A stretch of DNA of 64,000 bases, from contig QVRM01002086.1 in NCBI GenBank assembly GCA_003439945.1, positions 102,501-166,500 on the forward strand, written 5' to 3'. The DNA comes from Dermanyssus gallinae (Eukaryota > Arthropoda > Arachnida > Mesostigmata > Dermanyssidae). The notes under the pieces are model-generated. The model made no database searches and was not told the DNA's origin. It was given only the letters and a program-made list of their open reading frames with translations. Below, in pieces: positions 12,774-22,428 of the stretch (positions are counted from its first letter, which is position 1; each line of letters opens with the position of its first letter). A program made the position numbers and the translations under genes.

Positions 12774-14255
12774 ATGGACAGTGTCGGAATGATCCAACCG
12801 CAACATCAACAGGGGCCGGTCAGCAGTGCGGCGGGCACTACAAAAACAATAACAACAGATGACACGGTAGCAGCAGTGCCCACAGGGGCTAGAAAACGAA
12901 CCCTGCCCTATCCGCCGTCCCCGCGTGCGAAGGAACCTCGTCTGAATTACCTGAGTTACTGCGCGAGATGTGAAGAGGTTTTACAAGGTACACTATCCGT
13001 GTGTTGCTCGAAATGTGCTAGAGTTATTCACGTGGCCTGCAAAACTAATGACGAAGCTGCACCGATAGCTGATCCGTCGTACAAATGGCGGTGTAGAGTT
13101 TGCTCAGTGCCAACAGCGGACCAATCAATAGACGAGTTAATGAAATGTTTGGATCAGTGTGCGCTAGAAAGTGAATCAATGCAACTGGTGACTTTTCTAT
13201 TCCATCGCGTGAGAGAGCTTGAAAAGGAAATGCGAAGCTGGAAGTCCAAGCATAGGCAGTCTGCTCAGCTGACCGAGCAGAGCGAAATGATCGATATTTC
13301 GGTGAAACCGCTCGAGTGCCCTGCGCCGACTCCGCCGCGGAAAACAGCTCTCGTGGTAGGCGACAACATCGTGAAACCGCTTGGCCCAGCGCTGAGGCGA
13401 ATTCTACCGAAGAATACGCCGCTCGCAATCCGTTCTGCGGCCAAGATGGACATCGACAGTGTTCTCATCGAAGCGGAAAAATACATAGATGCCACAAATG
13501 GCCCGGTAGCGGTGTTCCTGCAAGCCGGCTACCATGAGTGTATGGAGTTTGAAAGTGACAGATACATCTGTAAAGTCGAAAACTTCTCGGAGAAGCTGAT
13601 ATCAGCACGCCCAGGATCCGAGGTGCACATCCTCTCCGTCCCCCTCTTCGGTCAGGATTGCAAGGTAGCTAACGACGTTCTGACGAGGAAAGCGGCCCAG
13701 GACGGTGCTAAGTTCTCGGTGCTCGCCCTCTCAATCTGTCAACGATCGGTCGTCGAGAGTCAGTGCTACAGCTATAAAGGCGAAGTCGCGGATAAAATCG
13801 CTTACAACAAAGCGAGAAGAATTAAGCCTTTTTTAGGGGTGAGAATCCTGTCGCCCGAGAAGAGCAGGAGTCAAAAGTCTGGAAGTCCGATTGTCAAACC
13901 AACATCGACAGCTGCACGCGAGGCTTCGAACAACAGACCCTCCCAGATCAACCGAGCCCCCACGATCAGGCATCGTTCCCCCAGCCGGGTCAGTTTCTCG
14001 AGAACGACTCAACATGGCCAAGCGGATCCAAAGCGGAGCAATCGTCGATGGGATCGAAACAACGACAAAACGACAACGACACTCAGCGCCCCACGAGCTC
14101 CTCCCTTGCCCACGTTAGAAGAATTCGTGAAGCAAGTCTTGGCAACGGTGACGACAGGCCCATCGGCATTCAACGCTCACAGCTATTACAGTGGATCCCG
14201 AGGTCGATCGAGCAGCGCACAACGAGGCCGGGCCTCACACAAAAAGAAACAATAA
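12774..14255 (+). CDS. LINE ORF1: PHD finger plus esterase-like region
   Basis: 493 codons. Residues 63-110 carry a complete C4HC3 set (C63, C66, C78, C81, H86, C89, C107, C110), spaced as in PHD fingers. Residues about 125-165 are a heptad-like, charged stretch (possible coiled coil). Residues about 190-356 resemble the SGNH/esterase domain known from CR1-family ORF1 proteins, with VVGDNIVKPL where the GDS block should stand. The nucleophile Ser is Asn198, and I cannot find the DxxH block, so catalysis is doubtful. The C-terminal 130 residues are basic, Ser/Arg/Pro-rich and probably bind RNA. The role in the family is as an RNP component that binds the element RNA and may bind chromatin or membranes. 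The ATG at 12774 is the first in the frame after the leader. The 3' end overlaps ORF2 by 208 nt. Confidence 0.8.
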   Translation: MDSVGMIQPQHQQGPVSSAAGTTKTITTDDTVAAVPTGARKRTLPYPPSPRAKEPRLNYLSYCARCEEVLQGTLSVCCSKCARVIHVACKTNDEAAPIADPSYKWRCRVCSVPTADQSIDELMKCLDQCALESESMQLVTFLFHRVRELEKEMRSWKSKHRQSAQLTEQSEMIDISVKPLECPAPTPPRKTALVVGDNIVKPLGPALRRILPKNTPLAIRSAAKMDIDSVLIEAEKYIDATNGPVAVFLQAGYHECMEFESDRYICKVENFSEKLISARPGSEVHILSVPLFGQDCKVANDVLTRKAAQDGAKFSVLALSICQRSVVESQCYSYKGEVADKIAYNKARRIKPFLGVRILSPEKSRSQKSGSPIVKPTSTAAREASNNRPSQINRAPTIRHRSPSRVSFSRTTQHGQADPKRSNRRWDRNNDKTTTTLSAPRAPPLPTLEEFVKQVLATVTTGPSAFNAHSYYSGSRGRSSSAQRGRASHKKKQ

Positions 14256-17056
14256 GAATTGCACAATGGAACTGCGAGGGAGCTTCTTCGCTAGAGCTCC
14301 TCGCCCCCGACGCATTGGATGGACTGGACATCCTAGTGCTGACGGAAACCTGGGCGACCACCCCTTTCGACCTTCCGAGTTTCTATGCAGTGCATTGCCT
14401 CGCTGAAAAGCGCAGCGGGCCAGGGCGGCCAAGTGGGGGTACTTCCGTTTTCTATAATCACAAGCTAGGCGACTTCACGACGTGTCTAGCGGAGAATAAC
14501 GTCATAGCCCTACAAGGCCCGACAATGTCCGTAGTTGCAGCATATGTCCGACCCGCAGATTCGGAGTCTACACTAACTATGGTAGAGAAGCTGGTCAGCG
14601 GTCTGGAAGCAGTATCTCCCCTAGCTGGTGCGCCCCTGGTAGTCGCTGGTGACTTCAACGCCCGCCTCGATCAGCCGAACTCGAGCCGCACCATAGCCCT
14701 CCGAGACACCCTAGCACATTACGGCTGCTGGATAGTCAATTCCAAGGTATCGCCAACATTTTTGGGGTACTCCGGAAGCTCGGTCATCGACGTGTTTGCC
14801 ACCAACGTGCCCAAAGAAGTGATTACGTATCAAGGAGGAAACAACAAGCTTCGTGAAGGCGCATGCATTCGAGCCCACGTTCCAGTGGCCGTGGACCTCG
14901 CGGTTCAGAAAGGGTCAACGAGAACGGCCAGGCGACTTGCCCTCCCACGCCGGCTCAATGTGAATCTGCTCCTAGAACGTGCTCATGAAGTTCTCCCTGT
15001 GCCGAACGTGATAGACACGGAGGTGTATGCGCAGCGCCTACTCGAAGTGCTGCACTCTAGTATACAGCCAGTTCCTTTTTCCAAAAAGCACAGGGCATGG
15101 TTCGACCACAGCTGTCGGCTTGCTCGCCGAGCCCAGATTACCTTCAGGTTCCTAGCGGAATCGCATCCGGGTTACCATCAGCTGGCCTCGATATTCAGAA
15201 CAATTTGTAGGAAAACATACGCGACGCAGCGTAAGAGGTACCAGGAGATGCTGGAGGCTCGCCTTATAGCCGACGCAGAGCGTCATCCCTACAGATGGCT
15301 GGCCCACCGAGGGAGCACCGCGGCCTGCCCTATCAGCTCGTCAGCCCTCATTAATCACTTCTCGGAAATGTTCGCTTCACGGGACACCATTCCTCGCGAG
15401 GTGCCAAACCTAGTCGCCGTGTGGGGTGAATCGACGACATGGCTACGGGACTCCCTCCAGCAGGAGTTCACCGTCGAGGAGGTCCTACGAGGACTTCGAA
15501 GTCTCCGTAATAATAAAGCCTCCGGCCCCGACAGAGTACGCAATGAGCATCTAAAATGTGCACTCTTTCTTGCTCCTTGCTGGTCCGCGCTATTCAACGA
15601 ATGCTTGCGGACGGGCAAGCTCCCAGCAAAGTGGAGGGATGCAAATCTGCTAGTTATACCCAAGGGTAAGGGGGATCCGGCCCTACCGTCATCTTGGAGG
15701 GGCATCGCGAAGAAGAGCGTATGCTATAAGCTACTCTCTTGTCTGCTAACATGGAGACTGTGTGACTACCTGGAGGGCGTAGGAGCCATCCCGACCGAGC
15801 AGCATGGATTCCGCAGAGATCGCTCGACAGAGACCGCCTGTTCGATTCTGATGGAGGACGTTAAGAGGGCGTTAGCCATAGCGATGAACCCACTATATGC
15901 AGTCTTCGTCGATTTCAAGGCAGCATTTGATTCGGCGCCTAGAGACATGGTCTTACGCACGTTGGCAGAGGTCGGAGTGCCAGGTAAAGTGCTCAACCTT
16001 CTCGCGGCCATCCTACAGGAGAACAGAGTAACCATCGAGGATGGTATCGCCGAACTCGAACCTTTTGCCCAGACAACAGGCCTAGCTCAGGGTGACAACC
16101 TGAGCCCTCTCCTGTTCTCTGTCCTACTGAAGGACCTGCCCGCCCAAATTAGAGGCCCTAGAAATCTAGTCAAAGTTATCTTGTACGCGGACGACTTGGT
16201 CATATATGGTCCAAGCAGGTTTCAGGTACAGCAAGCCTTAGCCCGTCTTTACGTCGCTGTAAATGCTTTAGGTCTAACGGTAAACCAGAGAAAGACAGAA
16301 GCAATGAAATTCAGGAGGGGCGGCAGGATCACTGGCACTGACACCTTGCGATACGCCAGTGTACCGCTCGCGTACGTAAATAGGTTCCCATACCTAGGGC
16401 TACTGTTTTCTTATAACGGACGCAGCTTCACCGCACACATCGCCGAGAGGTGCAGGAAGGCAGTGACCGCCGTATGGGCAATAAAATCGCCGCAGTTATT
16501 GTCACTCGGAACCGCCTTGAGACTGTTCGATCTCAAAATAGCCCCGATCGCGTCGTATGGGATACGTGTCATTTGGGAGGACCTCACGGCGCAAAACCTC
16601 GAACAGCTTAACCGTGTTAAGGCCTCCTTTCTCAAGAGGGCCCTGGGATTACACATCTCGACCCGGAACCGCCTAGTATATCTCTTAGCAGACACACCGC
16701 TGTTCATCGAAGATCTGCGGCACCGCTTCGATCTGTCAACGACGACGGCTTTCAAGGACAACCTCGAATGCTGGGAGATAAAGTTCGCGGATATCGATGA
16801 TAAATTCTTCGAAACTGGAGCTATGACACGTAACGAATGGAGAGGGGCGTATCGTTACAACCGTCACGTCGTAACCCGCTATGCCGTACACGGCTTTCAT
16901 CATAAACTGTGTATCGTGCGGGACTTCCACGAACCAGATGAGCATTGCAGGTGCTCCAGATGCGAAGCACACTGTGGAAGATACCACGCCGCTTCCTGTG
17001 CTCTGGTCCCTTCCCTAGGTAGCCTGACTGACCCGATCTTAAAATATTCGCGATGA
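14048..17056 (+). CDS. LINE ORF2: APE endonuclease and reverse transcriptase
   Basis: 1002 codons from the first ATG. The protein nicks target DNA and copies element RNA by target-primed reverse transcription. Endonuclease-like residues about 69-285 show QWNCEG (N75), LTETW (E100), GDFNARL (D202, N204), SSVIDVF (D248) and a terminal RAHVPV (H277), where most relatives have SDH. RT residues about 480-770 show NNKASGPDRV, AVFVDFKAAFDS (D622), TTGLAQGDNLSPLLFS and LYADDLVIY (D715, D716). The C-terminus has a Cys/His cluster (CRCSRCEAHCGRYHAASC). All similarity to the endonuclease begins about where ORF1 stops, so the first 68 residues lie wholly inside the ORF1 overlap. The true start may be a -1 frameshift or reinitiation rather than ATG 14048. 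No stops or frameshifts are present. Confidence 0.85.
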   Translation: MGSKQRQNDNDTQRPTSSSLAHVRRIREASLGNGDDRPIGIQRSQLLQWIPRSIEQRTTRPGLTQKETIRIAQWNCEGASSLELLAPDALDGLDILVLTETWATTPFDLPSFYAVHCLAEKRSGPGRPSGGTSVFYNHKLGDFTTCLAENNVIALQGPTMSVVAAYVRPADSESTLTMVEKLVSGLEAVSPLAGAPLVVAGDFNARLDQPNSSRTIALRDTLAHYGCWIVNSKVSPTFLGYSGSSVIDVFATNVPKEVITYQGGNNKLREGACIRAHVPVAVDLAVQKGSTRTARRLALPRRLNVNLLLERAHEVLPVPNVIDTEVYAQRLLEVLHSSIQPVPFSKKHRAWFDHSCRLARRAQITFRFLAESHPGYHQLASIFRTICRKTYATQRKRYQEMLEARLIADAERHPYRWLAHRGSTAACPISSSALINHFSEMFASRDTIPREVPNLVAVWGESTTWLRDSLQQEFTVEEVLRGLRSLRNNKASGPDRVRNEHLKCALFLAPCWSALFNECLRTGKLPAKWRDANLLVIPKGKGDPALPSSWRGIAKKSVCYKLLSCLLTWRLCDYLEGVGAIPTEQHGFRRDRSTETACSILMEDVKRALAIAMNPLYAVFVDFKAAFDSAPRDMVLRTLAEVGVPGKVLNLLAAILQENRVTIEDGIAELEPFAQTTGLAQGDNLSPLLFSVLLKDLPAQIRGPRNLVKVILYADDLVIYGPSRFQVQQALARLYVAVNALGLTVNQRKTEAMKFRRGGRITGTDTLRYASVPLAYVNRFPYLGLLFSYNGRSFTAHIAERCRKAVTAVWAIKSPQLLSLGTALRLFDLKIAPIASYGIRVIWEDLTAQNLEQLNRVKASFLKRALGLHISTRNRLVYLLADTPLFIEDLRHRFDLSTTTAFKDNLECWEIKFADIDDKFFETGAMTRNEWRGAYRYNRHVVTRYAVHGFHHKLCIVRDFHEPDEHCRCSRCEAHCGRYHAASCALVPSLGSLTDPILKYSR

Positions 17057-17272
17057 GCACTTTCTAGTCTATTTTCATATAGGAGAAAATTGGGTTGTAG
17101 CCATATAGTCCGTGTAGTATATACTTATATACCGGATGTCTTGTGGGCTCAACCCCCAATGTGACACGACCATGCCCAATGGTGCAATTTTAGCCGCTAT
17201 TGTATACAGTGAAGAGATATTATATATTTGTGTTTATACTACCTGGCAAAGGTGAATAAATGTTTGAATTGG
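17057..17272 (+). other. 3' UTR of the LINE
   Basis: Follows the ORF2 stop. It has no poly(A) tail and ends GGTGAATAAATGTTTGAATT before the (TA)n. In CR1-like elements the 3' UTR is the RT recognition segment. Confidence 0.6.
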
Positions 17273-17297
17273 ATATATATATATATATATATATATA
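17273..17297. repeat. (TA)n at the LINE 3' end
   Basis: About 12 TA units abutting the 3' UTR. It could be the element's own 3' repeat or part of a TA-rich target. Confidence 0.95.
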
Positions 17298-17308
17298 ATT
17301 TAAAAACT
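17297..17308. repeat. Candidate target-site duplication, right copy
   Basis: AATTTAAAAACT, the same 12 bp as 12369-12380. Confidence 0.35.
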
Positions 17309-18059
17309 ATTCATCTTTGTAAGCTTGCTACAGAGTCGTTGCCACGTCCCATGTTCCTGAAGTCACTTCCAACGCATAGTGCATGCCATTGATACCATGT
17401 ACGCATCGTTCATAACTTTTACTTTTACGCCCTTATAGTTTTAGTCGTTTAGTTACCCGGGAACACGGTATCTTTGTCAAAAGCGTAGGCAGGAAAATAC
17501 TCGGAAATGACGTTGGTAATTTTTACAAACAATCTAACTGGTGACATATGCTGTGCTCTATGTGGGATGGGACGGAAACATTGATCATTTTAAGCTTCTA
17601 GGAAAGATAGGGGCGCTTAATACCTTTACCTTGCTAACAAATCTAACGAGTAAAGAAAACTAGCCCCCGGCACGTTCCAAGCTTTTCAACGGAAACAAAG
17701 TTGTTCTTCATCAGGACATATGAGCACCTTTATATATGAGCCGCCCGAACCTCTAAAAAATAATGACCAAGCTAGAAACTCACTGAGATCCACCCTACGC
17801 CAGGATCTTGGATCTTCAAACTGTTACTTAGCCCGGTTGCCTCCAAACCGGTTGAGCTCAGGGAAAGTCACGTCTCTCTCGACGTAGCACAATGGAGTAT
17901 CGAGTCCAGCATCGAGAAGCTTTTGCTTTGAAGAGGGATCGGATGGCTGATCGATTGTTGATAAGGGTTGAGTTGAAAGGCCTGGAGAGTATGTCGATGA
18001 TATAAACAAGCCAGGTCTGGCAAATTACAGCTTTTGCCGAAAAAATACGACTAATAGCT

Positions 18060-18063
<4 letters not shown>
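17309..18063. other. Gene-less stretch, nothing recognised
   Basis: No motif-bearing frame. Frames are at most about 61 codons. Confidence 0.5.

Positions 18064-18091
<28 letters not shown>
18064..18091. repeat. (TA)n microsatellite
   Basis: Fourteen TA units. Confidence 0.95.
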
Positions 18092-18094
<3 letters not shown>

Positions 18095-19650
18095 TTACTT
18101 GTTATGTAAATGTATTTCGTTTTGGAAAGTTCATAGTTGATAAAACAGTGCATCGTAATTCAACTGGTGCACTAGGTCGCCAATATGGATTGAGAGTGCT
18201 TTGACATCATTTGAGCTGGTGCCGCTGGTGGCAGTATAGTCCCGTCGGGGTAAGGTAAATCGAGAGCCGCTAAAGCAGAAAATAACGTGTCCTTTTTACA
18301 GCGCTACTCCGAATCGCACAAGCCGAATTGTCGATAACATACACGCGTATCCATGTCCAAATGTAATCCATCCATTAAAGGCGTCAGTCACTTGGACAGC
18401 ATCGTCGACACGATAGCACGCGACTTGGCTCTTCCTTGGCCTTCCCACATGCTGAACTGGTGAGCTGGCGGGAGGGAGCAATCGCCGAACAAGAGTAGCT
18501 AGCAACCTCACTGTAGCCTCGCTCACTAGGCGTTAGTAACACAGCGACAGCGGCAGCAGCAGCAGCCTGACACGGCAGCGGAACCAGCGGCGGTGAACGT
18601 AGCAGGGCCTAACAGGGCCTGGCCCAACCTGACCAACATGAGTTAGTTTGGCAGGTTTGAAGTCGCCCACCCCGGGGGAAACAGCGAAATCGATGGTGGC
18701 CGCGGCATGCATGCATGCTGCCCGTGGGGTGGAGCGCAGACGCCCCAGGGGTTCGGCGTGCATCACACGCAATATCGTCACACGGCCAGACACACCGCTG
18801 TCAAGGGGTGGGTGGTTCGAATCGTAGCTCATAGATCCACCCCCCCCCCCCCACTCCCTCCACACGTTAGGCCGCCCCTGGCAGGTAACATGGGGAGAGT
18901 CTTCGCTCTGTCAGTAGACAGTAGTTCGATCGACGTTCAGAGACAAGTTTGCCATGGTGCTGAGTCAGGCATTTTCAAGACAGAGGCATGCGGTACCGGT
19001 CGCGGCCACTGCTGATGCTGCTGCTGCTATTGTTGTAGTTGTTGTTGTTGTCCAAGCAAGTCCTAGCGGCAGACGCGGTAGTAATTGTTGTAGTAGCAAT
19101 AGTAGAAGAAGTTGTAGTCGCTATAGTGGCACTAAGAAACGTCAGCATCGTCTCCCTCCACGCCCCCTGGACTTCCACGGGCCCGGTAGGCGGATAGCGT
19201 TGTGCCGCCACCATCCAAATCGATCGATGGAGCTCGGCTGAAGACTCGGCGCATTCGAGCAGGGCCCAACATCTACCTTCCTATGGCAACTATGGCTAAC
19301 TCCTGCCTCATTGTCACCGATTGGCAGCGCAAGATTCGATCGCTCCAGCCCTATTGAGCTACTATTGCTTCTGCTGTTACCATTACTAGTTCGTACCTGC
19401 CCCTATAAAGCTGCCTTGTACAACCACGATTACCCTTGTTACTACTACCTCTATTACTACTACTACTATTCCGACAATTGTACTTGACTACAATGGCCAG
19501 CAACAACAACAACAACAATATTAACCCCACGAATATTGACCGCATTACGAACAACAGCGACAGCTACAAAATTAACAGTACACAACGACAGCCGTGGCAT
19601 GTTGACTTATATAGACACTGTAAGATAATCATACTTTTCTGCTAAAAGAA
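18092..19650. other. GC-richer low-complexity island
   Basis: Contains AGCAGCAGCAGC (about 18548-18568), a 13-C run (18840-18852), GCTGCTGCT / GTTGTTGTT (19012-19050), and CAACAACAAC (about 19500-19518). Overlapping Val/Thr/Ser frames are repeat read-through. No gene can be supported. Confidence 0.5.
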
Positions 19651-21390
19651 ACATTTTTGCGTTATTTTCTTTGCTTTTACTGTGTCGGTAGATTTATCAG
19701 AACGACTTTTTGATGACAATCTAGTAGAAAAGAAAAAATCGTGGGCATTTCACAGGATTTTTACACGACTAGCCTAACAGACTCAAAAGTCAGCCACATT
19801 TATAGCAGGCGCTTCAACGGAATTGTTACGCCAACGTTTCGCTGGTAGCCAAACTCGTTCGAATCAATCATTACTATTCCGTGCAGGTAACATGCTAAGG
19901 AAAATAGATTAAAAGCAAAACTAATTTGTATTGGTCTTGCTATTGCAAAAACTACGTCGTAGTTAGTGAATAGTGAATCGATCAATTCGAGTACGCTTGC
20001 ACTGTCTAAAAACCGGGGTAGTATACAATGCTAATATACAAAACCGTCAACAACTGAAACAAGACTGCACTACCGCGAAGACATGCCTAAAACGCATTAT
20101 GAACAATACGATGCTGTTCTGCTACATTTTACAAATTAACCCCGTCTCTCGCAGTTGACATTTACTATGCTAACTGCCACTATCATGACTGAACAACATG
20201 CACTATAATGTTGCCTTATTCGCCAATAAAGGGTAAACCTGCTAAACAGCTTTTTAACGAATCGGGTTACAACATTTCGACATATTTTAAACGAATTGGA
20301 AGGGAAATCCTTAAGCTACTATAAACAAGATAAATAGAGCAACATTATTTGTTTGTAAGTAACACTAATTTTGGTTGTAAACGAGAATAGTCTGCCCTCT
20401 TCTATACGTATATTACGTTTATCCGTAAAAAGCGAGTCACAATGGTTGTGTGATACACCACGTGCACCGACAGGATCATGATCAGGGCATCAGTGCATTG
20501 TTGCAGAATGTACACGAGCATAGAGTGTTAACCCCTAAATGAAACGTTATTGACTTCTGTCGTCCAAAATGATTGGCATGTTTTCAGCGGCCGTGGTTGT
20601 CTCCAAAATTTCTTCAAAAGTGCACTTTATGTAAATCCTTTCGAAGCTATTTTTCTACTGTACCGCCCTTGCTCACGCTGCCAATGCGCGGCACATCAAT
20701 TGCATGCTCTTCTGTTTCCCTTTCTAAATAAAGCTGCATTCCCGTTAATTGCGGGTCCGTTTTTTAAGACCTGCCTCGTAGCACGGCTGCCATTATGTAT
20801 ACAAGTTTACACAGATTTTTCAAAAACGGATTAACGCTACGGTCTTGAACAGCACAAATTCCAGTTAGACACGGTTTTACTACTGAACGCGCGCACAAAA
20901 CTGACACACCCTGCTTTAAACCTTAGCTACAGGCATCTGCGTAACAGCATGATGAGTTACATCATCTGCATCACCACTGTAACAAACGTATCTAAACTAT
21001 TCACGGTTAACAACGGTATAGGCATTTGAGTCGCTGACGTACGGCTTAAAGACAACCAGCCAGAAATTGTTTATTAATTATCATAATTAATATATATTAT
21101 TGTCAGAATTTGTTTATTAATCATCTTGCATAAACCTGTCCTTAGAATGGCGCACATCTAGTGCGGACTTTCGTGACACTCGTAATCCGCGTCTGCAGCT
21201 TCGACAACGTATAGGCAATGTCGAAAATAGAAACAATCTTACTACACGAATTAAACTGACTCAATGCGATGTAATTACTTATTTTTGTGAGCGTTGCGCG
21301 CGAGTGGCTACGGATGAATGCGTTTGAATTTGCTAAACTGGCAATACACTGGAAATTACATTATATTATATTCTCTTTGTTGCTCTTGCT
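19651..21390. other. Gene-less AT-rich stretch
   Basis: Nothing recognised. Frames are under 95 codons with no motif. AT-rich segment around 21070-21120 has a direct repeat of TTGTTTATTAAT. Confidence 0.5.
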
Positions 21391-21960
21391 TTGGTAGTGA
21401 CGATGGGTGGTGCCAATATTATTTCTTGTAGGGACGTAGTGGTTTTTGCTGTTGTTGTTGTTGTTGTTGTTGTTGTTTTGTGGGTTGTTGCTGCTCAGGC
21501 CAATGCTGCTGTTGTTGTTGCTGTCCCAGGCCAATGTTGTTGTTGTTGCTGTCCCATGCCAATGTTGTTGTTGTTGTTTGCCGTCGCCACGCCGCGCTGT
21601 TTATGGTGCTGTTGTTTGTTTAGGCTTGGGCAGCTAATCTTTCCTGATTTCCTCCTAGTTCAACCGTCGAACGCCAAGATAAAGGACGCCTGCCAGATGG
21701 GACGGCTCGTAACTGAGGTTCACTCAAGCTGCTGCTGCTGCTGCTGCCGCTGCTATTGCTGTTGTCTCTAAGTAGACGAACAGCACAAGACAGACGGATC
21801 ATATCACCGTCATTTTCGTCATCCCGACAGGTCATTCGCGTCGGCCTCGATACTACGCTCACCGCTTCTACTACTACTACTACTACTACTAGATAGAGGG
21901 GCCGATCTCTTTCTCGATTGGCTTTATCATTTGGCGGACACTGCTTCATCCGTGATAGAC
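21391..21960. repeat. GTT/GCT/CTA trinucleotide-repeat island
   Basis: Long (GTT)n at about 21447-21478, a locally repeated CAATGTTGTTGTTGTTG / CCAATGCTGCTGTTG block at 21500-21580, GCTGCTGCT at 21729-21765, and CTACTACTA at 21868-21891. The 126-codon Val/Cys-rich + frame here is a repeat artefact. Confidence 0.75.
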
Positions 21961-22381
21961 ATATTCATGCTCGAATATGATGTGTAGTCAGAACGCTAAC
22001 AGGTTGAGGGAGAACGTCAGGGACAGACAGAGAAAGAGAGAGAGCGCATAGGAAGCAAATCCTCGTCTAAACGATCTAAACTAGCTCTAGGCCGTTCGTC
22101 AGCTCAGTAAGCTGGCTATAGAATGTGAACCACTGTTATCTGTCGAATATCAAAATCGCTGTCGTTACAGCGACACACGATGACGGATAGCAAGCCGGTA
22201 GATACGAAAAGGAAGACGATACGCGGAGGGGGCCAATTGAAGAAATAACAGAGCCATCTCATCGACGAGGATTTGTGCCGATGCTACTAGGCAGGTACAA
22301 AGAAACTATAAGACAAAACCCTTAACATTCATAAAGACTGGGTATACACAATCCTAATTCTAAGCTGAATTCATCATCACA

Positions 22382-22385
<4 letters not shown>
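21961..22385. other. Gene-less stretch
   Basis: Nothing recognised apart from a short GA-rich tract near 22028-22045. Confidence 0.45.

Positions 22386-22424
<39 letters not shown>
22386..22424. repeat. (TA)n microsatellite
   Basis: About 19 TA units. Confidence 0.95.

Positions 22425-22428
<4 letters not shown>

Larger units (their letters stand above)
12432..17272 (+). mobile_element. Full-length CR1-like non-LTR retrotransposon
   Basis: A 4.84-kb LINE with a 5' UTR of about 340 nt (12432-12773), two long undisturbed ORFs and a 3' UTR of about 215 nt (17057-17272). The 3' UTR ends in GAATAAATGTTTGAATTGGA and runs into (TA)n rather than poly(A). Short 3'-terminal repeats instead of poly(A) are typical of the CR1/L2 group. 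An ORF1 with a PHD finger and esterase-like region, and an ORF2 with APE endonuclease plus RT, also match CR1-group architecture. I base the assignment on domain order; a phylogeny could place it in a sister clade such as L2 or Rex1. Neither ORF has a stop or frameshift, so it is a young and possibly mobile copy. The 5' boundary is inferred from the (TA)n junction. Confidence 0.75.
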
